Source of the DNA: JAXFPC01 sp034180005
Lineage (GTDB): Bacteria > Bacillota > Negativicutes > Acidaminococcales > Acidaminococcaceae
Length of the DNA stretch: 25,736 nucleotides
Assembly (NCBI GenBank): GCA_034180005.1
Contig: JAXFPC010000030.1
Span: 1 to 25,736 of the forward strand
Direction: 5' to 3'
Every line of letters starts with the position of its first letter. The stretch's first letter is position 1. Below, one piece after another: positions 23,031-25,736 of the stretch. The notes under the pieces are model-generated. The model was not told the origin of the DNA and did no database searches. It was given only the letters and a program-made list of their open reading frames with translations. A program made the translations under genes and the position numbers.

Positions 23031-23763
23031 AAGTTTTTACAGCGGTTTTCTCCGGAGAAAAGAGTACAAAGCCCTGGACAATATTTCTTTCAACGTGGTT
23101 CAGGGAGAGACACTGGGGATTACGGGAGGAAGCGGAGCCGGTAAATCCACGTTGGTAAGATGCATGACCGGATTGCTGCGCCCGGATAAAGGCGAGATTT
23201 TTCTGGAAGGCAAAGACATTTCGGATTTGCAGGGTAGGAATACTTTGGAAACTAGGAGGAAGATGCAGCTCCTTTTTCAAAACCCCGAGTTGTCCTTAGA
23301 TCCAAGGATGACTGTGCGCGAATCTGTCGAAGAAATTTTTGCCGTTCATAAATCATTGGGCCTGCAGAAATGTGATGTTGATGTTTTATTCGATCTTTTG
23401 CAGCTGCGAAAAAGTTTGTCGGACAGATATCCATATCAGCTTTCTGGTGGAGAGCTGCAGAGAATTTGTTTGTGCAGGCTACTGTTGCTGCAGCCGTCAG
23501 TGCTGATATTGGACGAACCCACCTCCATGCTCGACGCATCCGTGCAGGCTCAGATAGTGAGCATTATTAAAGATATTCAACATTCACGCGGCATTACTGT
23601 TTTATTCATATCACACGATTTGGCTTTACTCAAAGTTTGCTGCGACAGGATAGGCATACTTTGCGAAGGACAATTGGTGGAGTTGGCGGGAACCGCCGAG
23701 ATATTTAACTGTCCGCGGCATGAATATACGCAAAGAATAACAGCTGCTTTCGACTATGTGTGA
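22999..23763 (+). CDS. ABC importer ATPase, NikE/DppF type
   Basis: A 254-residue second ATPase subunit. Walker A is GGSGAGKST (43-51), Q-loop LLFQNPELSLDPRM, signature LSGGELQRI, Walker B VLILDEPTSMLD and LFISHDLALLK. It ends shortly after the family motif (CPRHEYTQRITAAF) and lacks the cysteine-rich tail of its partner, which matches NikE rather than full-length OppF. GTG 22999 has GGAGGG nine bases upstream. The gene begins inside the end of the preceding ATPase gene. The next receptor starts 68 bases later with no terminator, suggesting co-transcription. Confidence 0.92.
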   Translation: MTILTVKNLSKSFYSGFLRRKEYKALDNISFNVVQGETLGITGGSGAGKSTLVRCMTGLLRPDKGEIFLEGKDISDLQGRNTLETRRKMQLLFQNPELSLDPRMTVRESVEEIFAVHKSLGLQKCDVDVLFDLLQLRKSLSDRYPYQLSGGELQRICLCRLLLLQPSVLILDEPTSMLDASVQAQIVSIIKDIQHSRGITVLFISHDLALLKVCCDRIGILCEGQLVELAGTAEIFNCPRHEYTQRITAAFDYV

Positions 23764-23831
23764 CGGTTGAAAATAGCGGTTTAAGTGCAGGGTAACTTGT
23801 ACAATAAAAAATTTTTTCAGGAGGTTTTGTG

Positions 23832-25736
23832 ATGAAAAGGAAGAGGATTTTGGCGTCTGTTTGCGGAATTGCTGCCTGCATGGGATTGGCTGTGACCGTC
23901 AATGCGGCCGAAAACAAATTGTGTTACCATCTGGACGAAATGATTATTGAAGAGGAGGCGTTGGAGAGCGGCTTCGTATCTTCGAAGGACAGAATGGGTA
24001 TCCTCGGAAGCATAGACGCAATTGATGTGCCTTTTACGCAAAGAAATTATACGGAAAAGACCATCGCTGATTTTTACGATCCCAATCAGCCGTTGAACGG
24101 AACTCTTGCCAATAATCCTTCTATAAGGATTGGCAGTCCTACGCCGATGTATACGGATTTTAATTTGCGCGGCATAAATATGAATGCTTCGCACTACTAT
24201 ATAAACGGCATTCCGAATTTATTCAATCAGACGCGCAGTATTCCCGCACACATTTTACAGAGCGTGGAGATTGTTTCCGGACCCTCGACAGTTTTAAACG
24301 GTACCACTTTTTCCAACAACGGAACTAACGGTACAGATGCGCCGGTGGGAATGCTGAACGGTATAACCAAAAGAGCTTCACGAGAAAGTCTGACTCGCTA
24401 TACGCAGCGCTTCTCCGGAAGAAGTAATTTCGCAGAAACAATCGATTTGGGACGACGTTTCGGTAAAAATGATCAATGGGGTGTGAGATTAAATCTTCAT
24501 AATGAAAATGGCGGGCTTTCTATTAATAAGACCGACGTGCGCGATAAAAATATTTATTTGAACATAGATCACAATAACAGCAAAAGCAGCACAAATCTTT
24601 TCGGCGGATATTTCGACTGGTCGGTGAAAGGCGGACAAAGGTGGCTGTATACTACCGGAGTGACCGAATTGATAAAAGCTCCGGAGAACTCCAATAATCT
24701 TAGTTTTGCGGAACAAAAGAAAGAAAATCACGGTTATTTGATGACATTAAATCATACCAGATATTTCAGCGATCGTTGGAAAGGTTTTATCAACGCAGGT
24801 ACAAGCTGCTATAACGAAGAAAAATACGATCCCAATACAGGTTCGCTGATGTTGGCTGATGACGGCAGCCTTACAGGCAAATTCAGAAACTATAAATCAA
24901 AAAGCAAAGGATTGTATTGGCAGCTCGGTGTGACTAATGAGAGCAAGATGAACGAACTCAAAAATACTTTGTCTTTTACAGTCGACGGATACAAGTATAA
25001 AAGTAAATCTGTAAATTCAGGCAGTAAAAAAGGACAGGCGCTGTTGGAAGGAGATCTTTGGCAAGGAACGCATATAAACGGCGTTCCGATTCTGGCCGGT
25101 GATTTGGCCGGTGTTAATTACAGCAGAGAGGGCGGCGCAGCTTTGACTTTGGCCGATAGAGCAGAGCTGGGGAAGGCAGCTGTTGTGACCGCGCTGCAGT
25201 ACAGAAATACTGAAACCAAAAGTTCTGTGGGACATAAGGTAAGCAAGACCAGTCTGAATCCTTCTTTTGCTTTCGCCTATAAACCTGTCGAGAATCTTTC
25301 GTTTTACGTAAGTCACGCACAGTCTTATACAAAACCGGTTGAAGTCGGCAAGAGCTATGACAATGCCGGAGAAATCTTTAAGCCGATTAAAAATAAGCAG
25401 AATGAAATGGGAATGAAGTATGAAAACAAAGGAATTTTACACAGCCTGGCACTGTTTGATCTTAATCAGGCCAGCTATATTGTCGAAGATTCCGACGGCC
25501 CGTTAGGGAAAAAATATACGCAGCAAGGTCAGAACAGGTATAAAGGTGTGGAATATTCTTTGGCGGGAAAAATTTCTGAAAAGTGGCATGCTATGGGAGG
25601 CCTTATGTATTTGCACGGAAGAAAGGAAAGATTGGCTTCCGTTTATAAACATCTCGAGGGTACAGCGACTAACGGTGCACCGAAATGGAATGCCGTTTTA
25701 GCGGCGGATTATTCTGCGGATGATAAAAACAGTTTC
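23832..25736 (+). CDS. TonB-dependent outer-membrane receptor 2 (3' end outside window)
   Basis: 635 codons are open to the right edge. The signal peptide (MKRKRILASVCG.. ending VNAA, residue 25) is followed by LDEMIIEEE, aligning with LDKLIVEAD of receptor 1 as a possible TonB box. Plug motifs are DFNLRGINMN, YYINGIPNLF, VEIVSGPSTVLNG and MLNGITKRAS. Barrel segments such as GKNDQWGVRLN and NIDHNNSKSSTNLFGGY match receptor 1 (GKDNAWGVRLN, NIDHNSKKSNTNLFANY), so the two are paralogues. Between VSGPS and GITKRA there is an Asn/Gly/Thr-rich insertion (TTFSNNGTNGTDAP) not shared in that form by receptor 1, which may alter ligand choice. CAGGAGG sits seven bases before the ATG. Probably transcribed with the importer. 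Confidence 0.92.
   Translation, partial: MKRKRILASVCGIAACMGLAVTVNAAENKLCYHLDEMIIEEEALESGFVSSKDRMGILGSIDAIDVPFTQRNYTEKTIADFYDPNQPLNGTLANNPSIRIGSPTPMYTDFNLRGINMNASHYYINGIPNLFNQTRSIPAHILQSVEIVSGPSTVLNGTTFSNNGTNGTDAPVGMLNGITKRASRESLTRYTQRFSGRSNFAETIDLGRRFGKNDQWGVRLNLHNENGGLSINKTDVRDKNIYLNIDHNNSKSSTNLFGGYFDWSVKGGQRWLYTTGVTELIKAPENSNNLSFAEQKKENHGYLMTLNHTRYFSDRWKGFINAGTSCYNEEKYDPNTGSLMLADDGSLTGKFRNYKSKSKGLYWQLGVTNESKMNELKNTLSFTVDGYKYKSKSVNSGSKKGQALLEGDLWQGTHINGVPILAGDLAGVNYSREGGAALTLADRAELGKAAVVTALQYRNTETKSSVGHKVSKTSLNPSFAFAYKPVENLSFYVSHAQSYTKPVEVGKSYDNAGEIFKPIKNKQNEMGMKYENKGILHSLALFDLNQASYIVEDSDGPLGKKYTQQGQNRYKGVEYSLAGKISEKWHAMGGLMYLHGRKERLASVYKHLEGTATNGAPKWNAVLAADYSADDKNSF

Noticed and set aside
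1..25736. CRISPR arrays, insertion sequences, toxin-antitoxin pairs
   Set aside because: No regularly spaced direct repeats, transposase motifs with terminal repeats, or paired small toxin-like genes were seen.

Overview
The window looks like chromosomal DNA from a member of the Negativicutes, a diderm class of Firmicutes. Two TonB-dependent outer-membrane receptors show that the cell has an outer membrane. The rest of the gene set is Firmicutes-like: sufCBDSU with SufU rather than SufA/SufE, BioY with a BirA-type box, a YfmM-like ABC-F ATPase, tRNA genes with encoded CCA, and strong GGAGG ribosome binding sites. The class assignment is inferred from this mixture; no rRNA gene is present to confirm it.

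Layout. Positions 1-1170 hold the 5' end of a leftward gene with its own promoter and a frame-broken rightward remnant resembling the C-terminal part of a phage polyvalent protein. Positions 1194-3467 carry a bidirectional terminator, a leftward ABC-F ATPase and a YhcH/EbgC-type sugar-metabolism protein. Positions 3538-3889 are a tRNA Asn-Glu-Val operon with a near-consensus promoter and a terminator. Positions 4118-6776 hold a glutathione peroxidase, a three-gene operon (unknown membrane protein, cyclophilin, GIY-YIG protein) and a cold-shock protein. Positions 6850-9996 are a probable four-gene operon: a secreted lipase with an extra C-terminal domain, a type-4 uracil-DNA glycosylase, a small membrane protein and a small secreted protein. 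Positions 10078-15150 are the sufCBDSU iron-sulfur cluster assembly operon, convergent with bioY.

The right third (15840-25736) is the most distinctive part. A 420-base AT-rich intergenic region with three long inverted repeats precedes a TonB-dependent receptor. Then come a NikA/DppA-type binding protein, two permeases, two ATPases and a second, paralogous TonB receptor that runs off the window. Together these form an outer-to-inner membrane import route. The most economical reading is uptake of nickel or another metal as a small chelate (metallophore), with peptide uptake as the alternative. No TonB/ExbBD, metallophore biosynthesis gene, CRISPR array, insertion sequence or origin was seen.

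The best candidates for something new are the lipase with its CsgG/LpoB-like tail, the TonB-ABC-TonB import locus with its palindromic control region, the cysteine cluster in SufD, and the putative suf operator.
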